Under the pieces are notes generated by a model. The model had not been told where the DNA came from and ran no database searches. It worked only from the letters and a program-made list of their open reading frames with translations. Both the position numbers and the translations under genes were made by a program. From positions 1 to 25,192 of the IMG/VR virus record IMGVR_UViG_3300027917_000167: 25,192 bases of DNA, one strand, 5' to 3'. Positions 8,131 through 16,226 of the stretch are shown here, one piece after another. The stretch's first letter is position 1, and each line of letters begins with the position of its first letter. The stretch comes from a virus.

Positions 8131-10518
8131 TTACATAAATGCTCCTAAACCTTGATCTGGTTCGTTTTCAAAGTCTATAGGTAAGCCATCATTTTTTCTC
8201 TGACTTATCATTTCACTTTGTTGTGTTGCTTGTATTTTCGTTCTTTTGTCTTTTCTATCTTCTTTAAAAGCTTCTTTTTGATTTACCACTTGCATTTCAA
8301 TTTGCTTTAACTGCATATCGTATTGAAACTGCTGCTGCATCTCCATCTGTCTTATTTGAGCAGCTTGTTGCATTTTTTGAAGTTCCATTTCTTGCTTAGC
8401 TTTTTCAATACTAACTTTTGTAGATGCTATAGCTTCTTGCTTTTGTACTTCAGCCATAGCTGTTCTTTCTGCTGTAGATGCTTGAGCATCTGCTTGTGCC
8501 GCTATATTAGCTTGTTGAGCTTTTTGATCACGTTCTATTTTAACCTTACGTTTTATTTTTAGCATTTGATTAGCTAATTTAAGGTTTTTAATTTGACGTA
8601 TATCAATAGCATCTTCTAAATCAATACCTCCAGTTTGTAAGGCAACTTGAATGTTTTGTTCTAATTGAACTTTTTCCTCTTCATCTGGTTCTAATTCTAA
8701 GAAAATACCAAAATCATGAAGATTTAAATCTATAACTTCATCTAACGACTTTACGTTGTAATTTGATATAGAGTTTTGTAACGATGCTCTAGTTAATGGA
8801 AAACGCAATGCATCACCTATTTTAAGTGAAACGTTTTCAGCTAGTTTAAGAGTTAAAAACAAACTAGACTGAACAATATGTCTAGTCGCTACGTTTGATG
8901 CGTTAGCAGCTAGTTTCTGTAATCCTACGAGAGTAGATTTATCAGGCGTACTACCATCTCTAGCTTCATTTAATCCTGTTACGTCACGTATCATTTGTAA
9001 ATAATATTGATACGTTTGTATTAAACTCTGTATTTTACCATATCCATTAGAACTGTTAAGTTCTTGAATAGGTACTTTTCCGTGATTTAATTCACCATCT
9101 TGAGTTAATGATCTACCTACAATACTACCAGTCTGGAAATACATATTAAGCGCTTCAGCTGGATTGTAATTAGTACCATTACCAAGATCAACTTCAGCTA
9201 AACCGTCCATATCAAGATAAACGCCGTCTGGCACCATTCTTGATAACACTTGTTGAAGTTTTAAATGCGTTATTTGAATCATATCAGCAAAACTAATACA
9301 TTTACTAACAATAGACTCTATTCTACCTTTGTACATTCTTGGAGCGCAAATAGCATAATTCATAGCAACCTTAGTAGTGTCAGCGTAAGGTCTTGACATA
9401 TTTTCTGCTAACTCCCATTTTAATAACGTGTCTGTACCTAAAACTAAAGCTCCATTATAAAGAACTTCTATTGTTCTAGAAACTCTTTCGAACATATCTG
9501 TTTCAGGTGGATTAAACGTGTCTGGCTTTTCAATAGCCTTCATTAATCCTTGGTCTGTTTGTTTTATTTTAAAAACTTGATTATGGTAGGTTTTATAGTC
9601 AAAATACAAAACTTGAACCGTATTTTCATCATAATCACCCCAGCCGGTTATATACTGTCTATTACCAGGCATGTTTTGAATACGCTCAAGTTCTTTATCT
9701 GAAATATTAGGAAATTCTTTTTTAAGTTCAGGTATTGTTATAGCTTTTATTTCACCTACGTAATATATATCTTCAAAGTTAGGATCTTCTGTATACGAAT
9801 AAACCATATAAGCAGGATCAACATAATCAACCTTAACGCCTTCAGCTATGTTAAAACTAGTTTTAGCAGCTGCAATGCCTAACACAGTTAAATCCATGTT
9901 AAGTCTTCTGCGTATTAAATTATATTTGTTTTGAGCAAATACAGTTGATATAGTTTCCTCTTCCGCAATTTCTATAGACTGTTTATAGCTTAATTGCATT
10001 TTAAGCTCTAACTCTTCTTTAGATTCTGGCACAATATTAGGATCTGGTGATTGATATAAGTCGATGCCTAATACAGCTTTAACTTCTTCAATATATTCTT
10101 TAGCTACCATATCTTCGTAAAGTCTAGAAGCGTATTGTGTTCTTTTCTTTACAGATTGAGGATCTTGAGCATAAGCTTTTATATCATATGTCTTTTGAGA
10201 TATACCGTTTACAACGATATCTACAAACTTAGATAAAATTGGAACTGGTTTCCAGTCTAAATTCAAATAAGATAAATCACCGTTTATAGATAATTCATCT
10301 TTATATTTTTGTATTGATTGCTCTCCTCGAGCATACAATCTTAAATTGTGAAAGTTTTTCCAATTAGTTAAATATCTATTACCATTTGTTCTACTTTGTC
10401 TAAACCACTCATATTCTATGGCTTGAGCAACTTGCTTGCCATATTCAAAAGTGTCTTTTTCTTCGTTACTTACAACTTGACTAGGAAAAGAACTGTTATT
10501 GTTAGTGTAAACGTTCAT
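8131..10518 (-). CDS. Portal protein with a long C-terminal coiled coil
   Basis: 795 aa; the ATG follows the terminase stop with no gap. The portal forms the twelve-subunit ring through which DNA is packaged. Supporting features are its place right after the large terminase, its length (typical of crAss-like and P22-type portals), and patterns I recall from crAss-like portals: the YARGEQSIQKYKDELSINGD stretch near residue 65, LNLDWKPVPILSKFVDIVVN, and HDFGIFLELEPDEEEKVQLE before the tail region. Residues about 652-770 are extremely rich in Gln, Ala, Met and Lys and should form a long coiled coil, as in the barrel of P22-like portals. It ends with a short acidic tail (DFENEPDQGLGAFM). It abuts terminase upstream and scaffold downstream. 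Confidence 0.82.
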   Translation of the reverse strand: MNVYTNNNSSFPSQVVSNEEKDTFEYGKQVAQAIEYEWFRQSRTNGNRYLTNWKNFHNLRLYARGEQSIQKYKDELSINGDLSYLNLDWKPVPILSKFVDIVVNGISQKTYDIKAYAQDPQSVKKRTQYASRLYEDMVAKEYIEEVKAVLGIDLYQSPDPNIVPESKEELELKMQLSYKQSIEIAEEETISTVFAQNKYNLIRRRLNMDLTVLGIAAAKTSFNIAEGVKVDYVDPAYMVYSYTEDPNFEDIYYVGEIKAITIPELKKEFPNISDKELERIQNMPGNRQYITGWGDYDENTVQVLYFDYKTYHNQVFKIKQTDQGLMKAIEKPDTFNPPETDMFERVSRTIEVLYNGALVLGTDTLLKWELAENMSRPYADTTKVAMNYAICAPRMYKGRIESIVSKCISFADMIQITHLKLQQVLSRMVPDGVYLDMDGLAEVDLGNGTNYNPAEALNMYFQTGSIVGRSLTQDGELNHGKVPIQELNSSNGYGKIQSLIQTYQYYLQMIRDVTGLNEARDGSTPDKSTLVGLQKLAANASNVATRHIVQSSLFLTLKLAENVSLKIGDALRFPLTRASLQNSISNYNVKSLDEVIDLNLHDFGIFLELEPDEEEKVQLEQNIQVALQTGGIDLEDAIDIRQIKNLKLANQMLKIKRKVKIERDQKAQQANIAAQADAQASTAERTAMAEVQKQEAIASTKVSIEKAKQEMELQKMQQAAQIRQMEMQQQFQYDMQLKQIEMQVVNQKEAFKEDRKDKRTKIQATQQSEMISQRKNDGLPIDFENEPDQGLGAFM

Positions 10519-12729
10519 TTAACTTATAATTTTTGATGTATATCCCCTGTTATCATATCTTTTTATTCCTAGATCTACAGGTTCCGTTTTTCTTTTATTT
10601 ACTGGTGTATATCTGTGTTTATTGCAAGCCATTAAAGCTAAACCAGAGCTAATAGACGCATCATGTGATGTTCTATTGTTAATATCAAATTTAGCCCAAT
10701 CTTCTAATGTTCTTTGAAAATACATATCACCATACCCAGTTTCTTTTAATCCTACAAAATTTTCTATATAAGACTCTATAGCCGCGGCGTGAGCTTGTTT
10801 TATATCTTCACTAGAGTTTGGTATTCCACCTATTTCTCTTTCTGTTATAGATAGTTTATTTCTAGCTCTATCAGGTCTATTCATTGAAAAACCCCTGTAA
10901 CCACGCTTTTTAAAATAATATAATAATCTAGGTTTATTATTTTCAGCTAATATTGGCATACCATAAAAAATACAAGCCATCAAAACATCTTCAAAAAATA
11001 TTTCAGCAGTTTGTGGTCTAGCTATATATTCTAAGAAAAAATGATTAGGTGGCACATCTTCCATTGAAAACTTAGTTAAACCGTGTAAAGATCCATTTGA
11101 TCCTCTTTTATCTACAGTCCCTGATATGTCATATGGATCACATCCAAAAGCACCTAAATGCTCATTACCTGGATAATAAACACCACTTTTATTAATTCTT
11201 TTATTTTGCAAATGAAAAGGCGGTATCCAACTTACTAAAAATCTACCATTGTTATTTGGTGTAAAAATAACTCTAGTATCTTGTTGTCCATTTTCCCATT
11301 GAAAACTACCACGCGTAACATTTATAGAATTACGCATATCTTCATTGAAATCAATTTGCTCGTATATTTTAGTTAGATTAAACAAAGATTCTTTTGTTTC
11401 ATCTCTAAAAGCATGCTTTTCAGTTCTTGGAAATTGTCTGTAAAATTCATTTAAAGCATCTTGATCTTGCTTTAATCCTTCTACTTCGTTCTCCCAGTAT
11501 TCTATTACACCTATTTTTATTTTTTCACCTTGTGGACCTTCAATTGGTTTGTCTGGAGTGTCGAATACAGGTATGCCATAAGCGTCAATGTATCCCTCGT
11601 AGTTCCATTCCATAGGTATGAACAAAGAATATAATCCTGAGCGAGTCTGTCCATTGGCGTTTCTTTTCGTAACATCTGAATCATCATAAAGTTTTTTAAA
11701 GTTTTTACCTCCTTTATCGTGAGCATTAGATGTTGAACCCATCATACACTTGCCTATAATCTTACTACCTAATCGTAAACAAGTTCTAGTTACTCGCCAG
11801 TTATTTAATATATTATTTGGCTTTTCCCACTTGCCACTTTCGTCGTGTACTAGCAGTTTTAATTTTTCACCGTCATAACTATTGTCTCCAGTGTTTTTCC
11901 AGTCGATGGTAGTATCGAGTCCCGATATTTCTTGTAGCTTTTCATTTGTTTCCAGCTTTCGTCTCGTATACTTTGTAGCAGGTACACGATATGCAAGCTC
12001 TGTTTTCGGCCTGTCCATACCGTCTTGAATTGGCTTAAAGAAAAAAGGGTAGTTGACTGATATTGGTACAACTTTGTCGGTAAACATTTTTTTAGCGTCA
12101 GGTCCTGATTTTGACAATATACCGAATCTAGAATCTGTTGATATCGTTGCTTGGTTAACTGTCTCTCCAGAAGCCATAAATGAAAATCCACTACGTCTGT
12201 TTTTAAGATAGCACATTCCGTAGCATCTATCGTCTGCTTTGCAAGCTTCCCAGAATATAAAGAATAATCTATTTGCTTCTCTATAGTCTGGTTTCCCAAC
12301 GTCAATTTTGCTCCACTGCAGGTACATGTAATGAGTACCAGTAATATAAGTAGCTTTATCTTTATTATAAAACCAAAAACCTTCTTCACGTCTGTTAAAT
12401 TCTTCGTCAATATAATCATACCATTTTTCTTTGAAGTCTAATGGATATTCTTCCCAATCAAAAACAGACTTTATTTTTTCTAATTCTTTTGGATAATCTA
12501 TATGACACCATTTATTACCTTTAAACTTATGTACTTTATTTTCTTTAGGTAAAGCTATTTTAAGGTTTTGTATTTCATATATTTCACCGATTTCACCAGT
12601 TCTGCTTATAACAATAATATCATAATCTTCGTTATAACCATATTTCCACTTTTTAGTTTTATTGTTTTTATCTAAAGTATGTGGTTGTATGTGATCTTCT
12701 AATACCTTGTATAAAGTTTGCTCGTACAT
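10519..12729 (-). CDS. terL: Large terminase subunit (packaging ATPase and nuclease)
   Basis: 736 aa; the ATG overlaps the preceding stop by 1 nt (TAATG). TerL drives DNA into the prohead and cuts the concatemer. The ATPase part shows a Walker A-like loop YLKNRRSGFSF (174-184), of the R-R-x-G type seen in divergent terminases rather than the classical GKS/T; a Walker B LKLLVHDE with D296 and E297; and a motif III GSTSN at 331-335. The nuclease part has a first acidic strand FGCDPYD (D531) and a final SHDASISSGLAL (D690). The length is large but within the crAss-like range. Two sizeable frames on the same strand inside it are shadows. Neighbours are a possible small terminase upstream and the portal downstream. 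Confidence 0.9.
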   Translation of the reverse strand: MYEQTLYKVLEDHIQPHTLDKNNKTKKWKYGYNEDYDIIVISRTGEIGEIYEIQNLKIALPKENKVHKFKGNKWCHIDYPKELEKIKSVFDWEEYPLDFKEKWYDYIDEEFNRREEGFWFYNKDKATYITGTHYMYLQWSKIDVGKPDYREANRLFFIFWEACKADDRCYGMCYLKNRRSGFSFMASGETVNQATISTDSRFGILSKSGPDAKKMFTDKVVPISVNYPFFFKPIQDGMDRPKTELAYRVPATKYTRRKLETNEKLQEISGLDTTIDWKNTGDNSYDGEKLKLLVHDESGKWEKPNNILNNWRVTRTCLRLGSKIIGKCMMGSTSNAHDKGGKNFKKLYDDSDVTKRNANGQTRSGLYSLFIPMEWNYEGYIDAYGIPVFDTPDKPIEGPQGEKIKIGVIEYWENEVEGLKQDQDALNEFYRQFPRTEKHAFRDETKESLFNLTKIYEQIDFNEDMRNSINVTRGSFQWENGQQDTRVIFTPNNNGRFLVSWIPPFHLQNKRINKSGVYYPGNEHLGAFGCDPYDISGTVDKRGSNGSLHGLTKFSMEDVPPNHFFLEYIARPQTAEIFFEDVLMACIFYGMPILAENNKPRLLYYFKKRGYRGFSMNRPDRARNKLSITEREIGGIPNSSEDIKQAHAAAIESYIENFVGLKETGYGDMYFQRTLEDWAKFDINNRTSHDASISSGLALMACNKHRYTPVNKRKTEPVDLGIKRYDNRGYTSKIIS

Positions 12730-13004
12730 TACTTAGACCTTCCTTCAGCAAAACCTTTGAAAGTTTTTTCTTCTTTAACTTCTTTAGGTTTATCATTCAA
12801 CAAATCTTGCTCGTGCTCTATTCTTGTAAGTATCTCAAACGCGTCAAATATTGCAAGTTTTTTAGTTGCAGCAGCATTTTTTAAACGATCAGCAGATATA
12901 TCATCTTCAGAATCTATTATAGGCTCTTTTGCAACCTTTATTAATTCATCAACTGCTTTGCGTCCAGCTTGGATTATATTTTTCTTCGTTTCCTTTACGT
13001 TCAT
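12729..13004 (-). CDS. Small helical protein upstream of terL, candidate small terminase
   Basis: 91 aa, the only ATG in frame. It overlaps the end of the upstream GroES-like gene by 56 nt, long for this genome, and its stop overlaps the terL start as TAATG. The sequence is predicted to be helical: KAVDELIKVAKE, then SADRLKNAAATKKLAIFDAF and EILTRIEHEQDLLND, with a charged disordered end. Small terminases usually lie just before terL and have an N-terminal DNA-binding helix pair and a central oligomerisation helix; size and position fit, but no helix-turn-helix is convincing. It may instead be an unrelated accessory protein. I am sure it is a gene, but not of its function. Confidence 0.5.
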   Translation of the reverse strand: MNVKETKKNIIQAGRKAVDELIKVAKEPIIDSEDDISADRLKNAAATKKLAIFDAFEILTRIEHEQDLLNDKPKEVKEEKTFKGFAEGRSK

Positions 13005-13554
13005 ACTTAATTACAATATCATTAGATTTCATACAATAAAGACGCTCTCCGTCTATTAAAAACTCCCATTCACTGTTAGGTGTAAATCCTACAAGATCTC
13101 CAGGAGTTATTTTAAAAGCCTCTAATGAACTATTTCCGTATTTTAGTATACCAACAAGGCTTTTTTCTTTATCTAGCGTTAAATCGCTATCATTTTTAAT
13201 TGGTTGAACAAAACATCTATCGTTGATAGTATGCCAACCAGTTTCATTTTTATATAAATATATTTGGTCTAAAGAGCAAAGATGATGATTATCTCTTAAA
13301 AATGATCTACTTTTTTTCTTTTCACCTCGTATATCATAAAAAGTTCTAAATACATTTTGATGTATTACAACTTTATCGCCTGGTTTTATATCCATTGAAA
13401 ACTCAGATGGTGTTTGTACAACCTCAGCTAGTCTATTAACAAATTTCCAATTTTCAATCTTGGTATTGACTATAAGATCTTTGTCACCGACTTTTACTAT
13501 ATTTTTATATTTTTCACCAACTGGCTTTACAATAAAATCATATAATGAGTTCAT
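12949..13554 (-). CDS. Putative tandem GroES-like (double co-chaperonin barrel) protein
   Basis: 201 aa, ATG start, TAATG overlap with the preceding gene. Two GroES-type patterns can be read in series. Domain 1 (about 5-102): YDFIVKP as first strand, a hydrophobic LIV tripeptide in a loop (27-29) where GroES has its mobile-loop IVL, AEVVQTP, IKPGDKVVIH (57-65), and a last strand HHLCSLDQIYLY (90-101). Domain 2 (about 111-185): NDRCFVQPI, LVGILKYG, ITPGDLVGF (149-157), and RLYCMKSNDIVIKY (171-184). These parallel GroES strands such as DRVIVK, KVGDIVIF and xxIMSESDILAIV. Domain 2 has no obvious mobile loop. Plant Cpn20 shows that tandem GroES domains can serve as co-chaperonin. It lies next to the terminase and capsid genes and 3.5 kb from groES/groEL. 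The fold is inference from pattern. Confidence 0.55.
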   Translation of the reverse strand: MNSLYDFIVKPVGEKYKNIVKVGDKDLIVNTKIENWKFVNRLAEVVQTPSEFSMDIKPGDKVVIHQNVFRTFYDIRGEKKKSRSFLRDNHHLCSLDQIYLYKNETGWHTINDRCFVQPIKNDSDLTLDKEKSLVGILKYGNSSLEAFKITPGDLVGFTPNSEWEFLIDGERLYCMKSNDIVIKYERKGNEEKYNPSWTQSS

Positions 13555-13781
13555 TAGTATTCTAAATCATATTCAACAGCCACAGCCATATTCTTATTAA
13601 ACTTTTTCCAAGGTAAAACCTCGTCATTTTTTTTAATGTAAATGCTGTACGATGAATCTTTCTCTTGAAATAAAATATAAGCTATTTCGTGACCACCGTA
13701 AACCTGCTGACCAACAGAATAATGCATGGCATCATTTTTGTAATCAGAACCAATACTTATTTTTCTAATTACCGTCTCCAT
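13554..13781 (-). CDS. Small conserved-looking phage protein, function unknown
   Basis: 75 aa from the ATG at 13779-13781 (METVIRKISIGSDYKNDAMH). The frame extends eight codons upstream to a GTG, but the ATG behind AAATACAAAAAG is the better start and reduces the overlap with the preceding gene to 17 nt. The sequence reads as a small beta-rich domain with alternating strands (YSIYIKKND, VAVEYDLEY), with no membrane segment and no recognised motif. It ends in a TAATG overlap with the GroES-like gene, so the two are probably translationally coupled. Function not recognised. Confidence 0.6.
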   Translation of the reverse strand: METVIRKISIGSDYKNDAMHYSVGQQVYGGHEIAYILFQEKDSSYSIYIKKNDEVLPWKKFNKNMAVAVEYDLEY

Positions 13782-14007
13782 CTTTTTGTATTTCTGTGTA
13801 TTCACCGGTTTTAAGGTCTACAGAAATAGCTCCATACTCTTTTTCTAATTTAGCCTTAAACTCTTCTATATCTTTGTTTACTCCAGCAACATCGTGTAAA
13901 AGACTATGCTTTTGTGTTTCTAAAACTCCAATATTAGAAATAATTTCATTAAGTTTTGTTTGCAACCCAACGATTTCGTCAAGTTGCTCTTGTTTAATCT
14001 TTGCCAT
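13765..14007 (-). CDS. Small coiled-coil protein
   Basis: 80 aa, ATG start, ending in TAG. Residues about 4-58 have a clear heptad-like pattern (LDEIVGLQTKLNEIISNIGV, then a VNKDIEEFKAKLEKEYG helix) and should form a coiled coil; the last 20 residues may make a small hairpin and a disordered end. It has no signal peptide or membrane segment, which argues against a spanin despite lying next to the holin gene. The leader is a run of TAAAT/TTAAA repeats, resembling the leaders of groEL and of the plus-strand gene at 24947. Function unknown. Confidence 0.6.
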   Translation of the reverse strand: MAKIKQEQLDEIVGLQTKLNEIISNIGVLETQKHSLLHDVAGVNKDIEEFKAKLEKEYGAISVDLKTGEYTEIQKDGDGN

Positions 14008-14031
14008 TTAATTTAATTTAATTTATTTTAT

Positions 14032-14490
14032 TTATTTTTTCTTAAAAATATTTGTTGCTTTTTCGGTTGTTCTACCTCCAAAATAAGCTAAAACTACAGC
14101 CATCATAACACTTTCAAACGTGTCATTCCATAAAGCGTTTATTTGAAAAGGCAAACTGTCTATACTATCTAATAAACCTGCTATACTAAAAACAACAATA
14201 CACCACACTAATACTAACGGTCGAACATTTTTACTCAGCCAAGAATCAGAAATAGAATCCGCTTGCCATCTAAGGGTCACAGCTTCCATTTCTTTATTTT
14301 GTTGGTCAAATATTAATTGCTGTAATTTTATTTTATCTTCGTTGGATATATCAGCCTTTGTTATTTCAGCTATAGCTTCTTGTGGTGAAACAACACCTTC
14401 TAAAACGCCTCCTAAAGCTGGGTTTATAACTTTTGCAGCACCAAGCAGTAGTTTGCCTACTGTTGTCTCTTTGAAAGGCTTTTTAGGCAT
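14032..14490 (-). CDS. Holin-like membrane protein (GTA/3TM-type holin family)
   Basis: 152 aa, ATG start. A soluble helical N-terminal half is followed by RWQADSISDSWLSKNVRP and membrane segments at about residues 91-108 (PLVLVWCIVVFSIAGLLD) and 126-139 (SVMMAVVLAYFGGR), ending with a basic tail KKK. The W-x-AD-S-DSWL-x-K-x-RPLVLVW signature leading into a hydrophobic helix is typical of the holin family found in gene-transfer agents and many phages (3TM holin). Holins make the inner-membrane hole that times lysis. No endolysin is recognised next to it; the HExxH protein about 0.8 kb upstream is the only nearby hydrolase candidate. Confidence 0.72.
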   Translation of the reverse strand: MPKKPFKETTVGKLLLGAAKVINPALGGVLEGVVSPQEAIAEITKADISNEDKIKLQQLIFDQQNKEMEAVTLRWQADSISDSWLSKNVRPLVLVWCIVVFSIAGLLDSIDSLPFQINALWNDTFESVMMAVVLAYFGGRTTEKATNIFKKK

Positions 14491-14515
14491 ATTAGTATTA
14501 TTACTTGTTTTTTAA

Positions 14516-15061
14516 TTAGTTACCAGATTTAATATCTCTCCACTCAGAGACTTCTGTTTTAGCTGTTGGATCTAAAGAATATCCAGCTTGGTTTAAATAT
14601 ATATTAAAGTCCTTTTTTATAGCTTCTTGTATTGATCTATTACCTTTATTCTGTTCAAAAGCTCTCCTGTATATATTTTGTATATTTTCCATTGGCATTT
14701 CTTCTGGCATATCAGGACTTAGTGTTAATCCAAAAAATTTACCAGGTTTAAAAGAACCAGGTGTTTTCCTTAAATTAACATCTCTTTCTTGGATAATTGT
14801 TTTTGGAGCTTTAGATTCTAAATATTTTTTATGTTCTTCTGGATTTTCTTGCCAATATTTTCTACCTTCTCTTGGGTCAACACCTACTTGTTCGAAAGTT
14901 AGTCTTTTTTCACCTGGTATAGTCATCTCTCTTCTAGTTGGTATATTTTGACCATCTATTTGTTGAAATTTTGTTTCTACAAATTCTTGTTCTTGTCTAA
15001 ATGGACTAGATGGATTTAATGGCGACTTAGCGCTAAATTTTTTTTGAAATGGTGAACTCAT
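14516..15061 (-). CDS. Accessory protein with a triple SPF/SPL motif at its N-terminus
   Basis: 181 aa; the ATG overlaps the preceding stop (TAATG). The first 23 residues hold three copies of a short motif: SPFQK (3-7), SPLNP (13-17) and SPFRQ (19-23). The same kind of motif opens the 150-aa protein 1 kb upstream. The rest is charged, with RREMTIPGEKRLTFEQVGVD, then EGRKYWQENPEEHKKYLE, and a C-terminal helix-rich part. No membrane segment or enzyme motif is seen. The repeated motif in separate small proteins of one operon suggests a shared partner, possibly packaging into the virion. Function unknown. Confidence 0.6.
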   Translation of the reverse strand: MSSPFQKKFSAKSPLNPSSPFRQEQEFVETKFQQIDGQNIPTRREMTIPGEKRLTFEQVGVDPREGRKYWQENPEEHKKYLESKAPKTIIQERDVNLRKTPGSFKPGKFFGLTLSPDMPEEMPMENIQNIYRRAFEQNKGNRSIQEAIKKDFNIYLNQAGYSLDPTAKTEVSEWRDIKSGN

Positions 15062-15276
15062 TATTTTTTATTTTTAATCGGTGTTTCTATTACATATTTA
15101 GCGCCTGGAAAATAATAATCATAACCAGGGTACATTACTTTTGTATAACCTCTATCGTCTGTACCTAGAACTTTAAAATCAACTCCTTTCATTGTTATAT
15201 GACCTCCTTTAATTATATTTTGAGGCTTATTAACATCGGGGCTATTTCTTAAGTATCCTTTTTTAGATATTTTCAT
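15061..15276 (-). CDS. Small beta-rich phage protein, function unknown
   Basis: 71 aa, ATG start, with TAATG overlaps on both sides. The sequence KISKKGYLRNSPDVNKPQNI leads into GHITMKGVDFKVLGTDDRGY and a final VMYPGYDYYFPGAKYVIETP. The pattern suggests a small beta-domain, possibly a virion-associated protein. It carries one NSP element like the S-P motif of its neighbours. I do not recognise a named family. Its tight coupling to the neighbouring genes argues for co-production with them. Confidence 0.6.
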   Translation of the reverse strand: MKISKKGYLRNSPDVNKPQNIIKGGHITMKGVDFKVLGTDDRGYTKVMYPGYDYYFPGAKYVIETPIKNKK

Positions 15277-15584
15277 TACGCTCTTTTGTAAGCCTCAGCT
15301 TCCCAAGGCAAGTTTTTAGCACCTTCTTTCATTTGTGCTCTTGAATATTTTTTACCTTTCCAGTAAACAAAATTGTCGTCGTAATTTAAATCACCACGTT
15401 TCATTTGTTCAAGATGTATTTTTTCGTGAGCAACGACTTGCTTTACTTGATCTGGATGTAAATCTTTACTTATTAATATAGATCCATTGTTATTAGCTTT
15501 ACCCATAACACCATGCTCCATGTCTACCTTGTATATAGGTGTGTTGTCCATAGAATATGGTGGATTGGTTAATTTAAAAGCCAT
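15276..15584 (-). CDS. Small HExxH metallopeptidase-like protein
   Basis: 102 aa from the ATG at 15582-15584. The frame runs 11 codons further to a TTG; the ATG is preferred and leaves an 11-nt overlap with the preceding gene. Residues 53-57 are HEKIH in a helix (QVKQVVAHEKIHLEQMKRGD), the zinc-binding HExxH of metallopeptidases. The C-terminal PWEAEAYKRA supplies a Glu (95 or 97) that could be a third ligand. The middle (NFVYWKGKKYSR) is probably a strand pair. There is no signal peptide. It could process a virion protein, act in entry or lysis, or be a degenerate fold; which one cannot be told from sequence. At 102 aa it is a minimal protease domain. Confidence 0.6.
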   Translation of the reverse strand: MAFKLTNPPYSMDNTPIYKVDMEHGVMGKANNNGSILISKDLHPDQVKQVVAHEKIHLEQMKRGDLNYDDNFVYWKGKKYSRAQMKEGAKNLPWEAEAYKRA

Positions 15585-16026
15585 ATCTTTCGTCTTTACT
15601 TTCTTTTCCAGCTTCAAAACCTAAATCTGTATCAATATTACCAAAACTTTTAAAAGCTTTTGACCATTGTTTATCTTTTTCTTTTTGTTCTTTTTTTCTT
15701 TGCTGCTCTTTAAATCCAGCCATTATTTGACCTTGAAGATTTGAAAAAGCTTGACTCATCATTGGTATTTGAGTCAAAAGATCTTCGCTACCTCCAGCTC
15801 CAGAAGCATAAGCACCTTTCAATGGAGAATTATCACCTGATTCTTTTTTTTTAGCAAGTTCTTCAGCAAGTTGCTTTTGAAGCTTTAATTTTAACTCGTA
15901 ATCTGGAGCTCCAGTTTCTGCGCTTTCTTCTTTTTCTATCTTTGCGTATTTTTTAGCAAGAGCTTCGTATTGTTCATCGGAAAAAGGTCTTTTACCCATA
16001 AACTTTTGTGCAAATGGAGAACTCAT
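15574..16026 (-). CDS. Charged accessory protein with SPF/SPL motifs
   Basis: 150 aa from the ATG at 16024-16026, one base after the preceding stop. A longer frame begins 18 codons upstream, but that part overlaps the 64-aa gene. The start MSSPFAQKFMGKRPF closely matches MSSPFQKKFSAKSPL of the 181-aa protein, which supports this start. Residues about 20-70 are a charged helix (ALAKKYAKIEKEE, then LKLKLQKQLAEELAKKK). A second motif, NSPLKG, follows, then a Gly/Ala turn and a helix rich in Q and K. It has no membrane segment or enzyme motif. It may be virion-associated; function unknown. Confidence 0.62.
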   Translation of the reverse strand: MSSPFAQKFMGKRPFSDEQYEALAKKYAKIEKEESAETGAPDYELKLKLQKQLAEELAKKKESGDNSPLKGAYASGAGGSEDLLTQIPMMSQAFSNLQGQIMAGFKEQQRKKEQKEKDKQWSKAFKSFGNIDTDLGFEAGKESKDERYGF

Positions 16027-16027
16027 A

Positions 16028-16222
16028 TTATTTAAATGCTTTAGCTCGTGAAGTAATTGGGGTACCGTGTCCGCACTCAAATGGTGCTTTTAAAACTTCT
16101 AGTCCGTTTTTACCAGAACTAGATCCTTTTCCTTTTGGAAAATCAGTTAAATCAATAGGACCGTCCCAAACGGCGTTTTCACCTACTTGACCGTGTTTAA
16201 GTGGTTGTTTTTGTAGTTTCAT
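16028..16222 (-). CDS. Small hypothetical protein
   Basis: 64 aa, ATG start, 4 nt after the preceding gene and 1 nt before the next. The sequence is rich in Gly, Lys and Pro (DFPKGKGSSSGKNGLEVLKA) and has one Cys-His pair (ECGHGTP), not enough for a metal site on its own. It is probably disordered apart from a short C-terminal segment. I do not recognise it; coding status is supported mainly by its perfect fit into the packed operon. The opposite-strand frame of similar length is a shadow. Confidence 0.5.
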   Translation of the reverse strand: MKLQKQPLKHGQVGENAVWDGPIDLTDFPKGKGSSSGKNGLEVLKAPFECGHGTPITSRAKAFK

Positions 16223-16226
16223 ATTT

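Noticed and set aside
8121-8142. Palindrome TGCTATAGCA and a 5-bp hairpin between portal and scaffold, near a T-run
   Set aside because: The stems are too short or without a loop, and the T-run does not follow the stem directly; not a credible terminator.
7772-8562. Plus-strand frames with membrane-like sequence opposite scaffold and portal
   Set aside because: The hydrophobicity comes from reading the complement of Lys/Glu/Gln-rich coding sequence; no independent signals.
11517-12419. Two same-strand frames (about 69 and 186 codons) inside terL
   Set aside because: They lie wholly within a terL frame that carries the ATPase and nuclease motifs, and their translations look like low-complexity shadow sequence.
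12681-13059. Plus-strand frames opposite the terL start and the 91-aa gene
   Set aside because: They are antisense to packed genes, rich in Phe/Ser as expected from the complement of Lys/Glu codons, and have no leader of their own.
16027-16080. Longer start for the 150-aa protein, 18 codons upstream
   Set aside because: It would lie inside the 64-aa gene, and the MSSPF start matches the neighbouring 181-aa protein.
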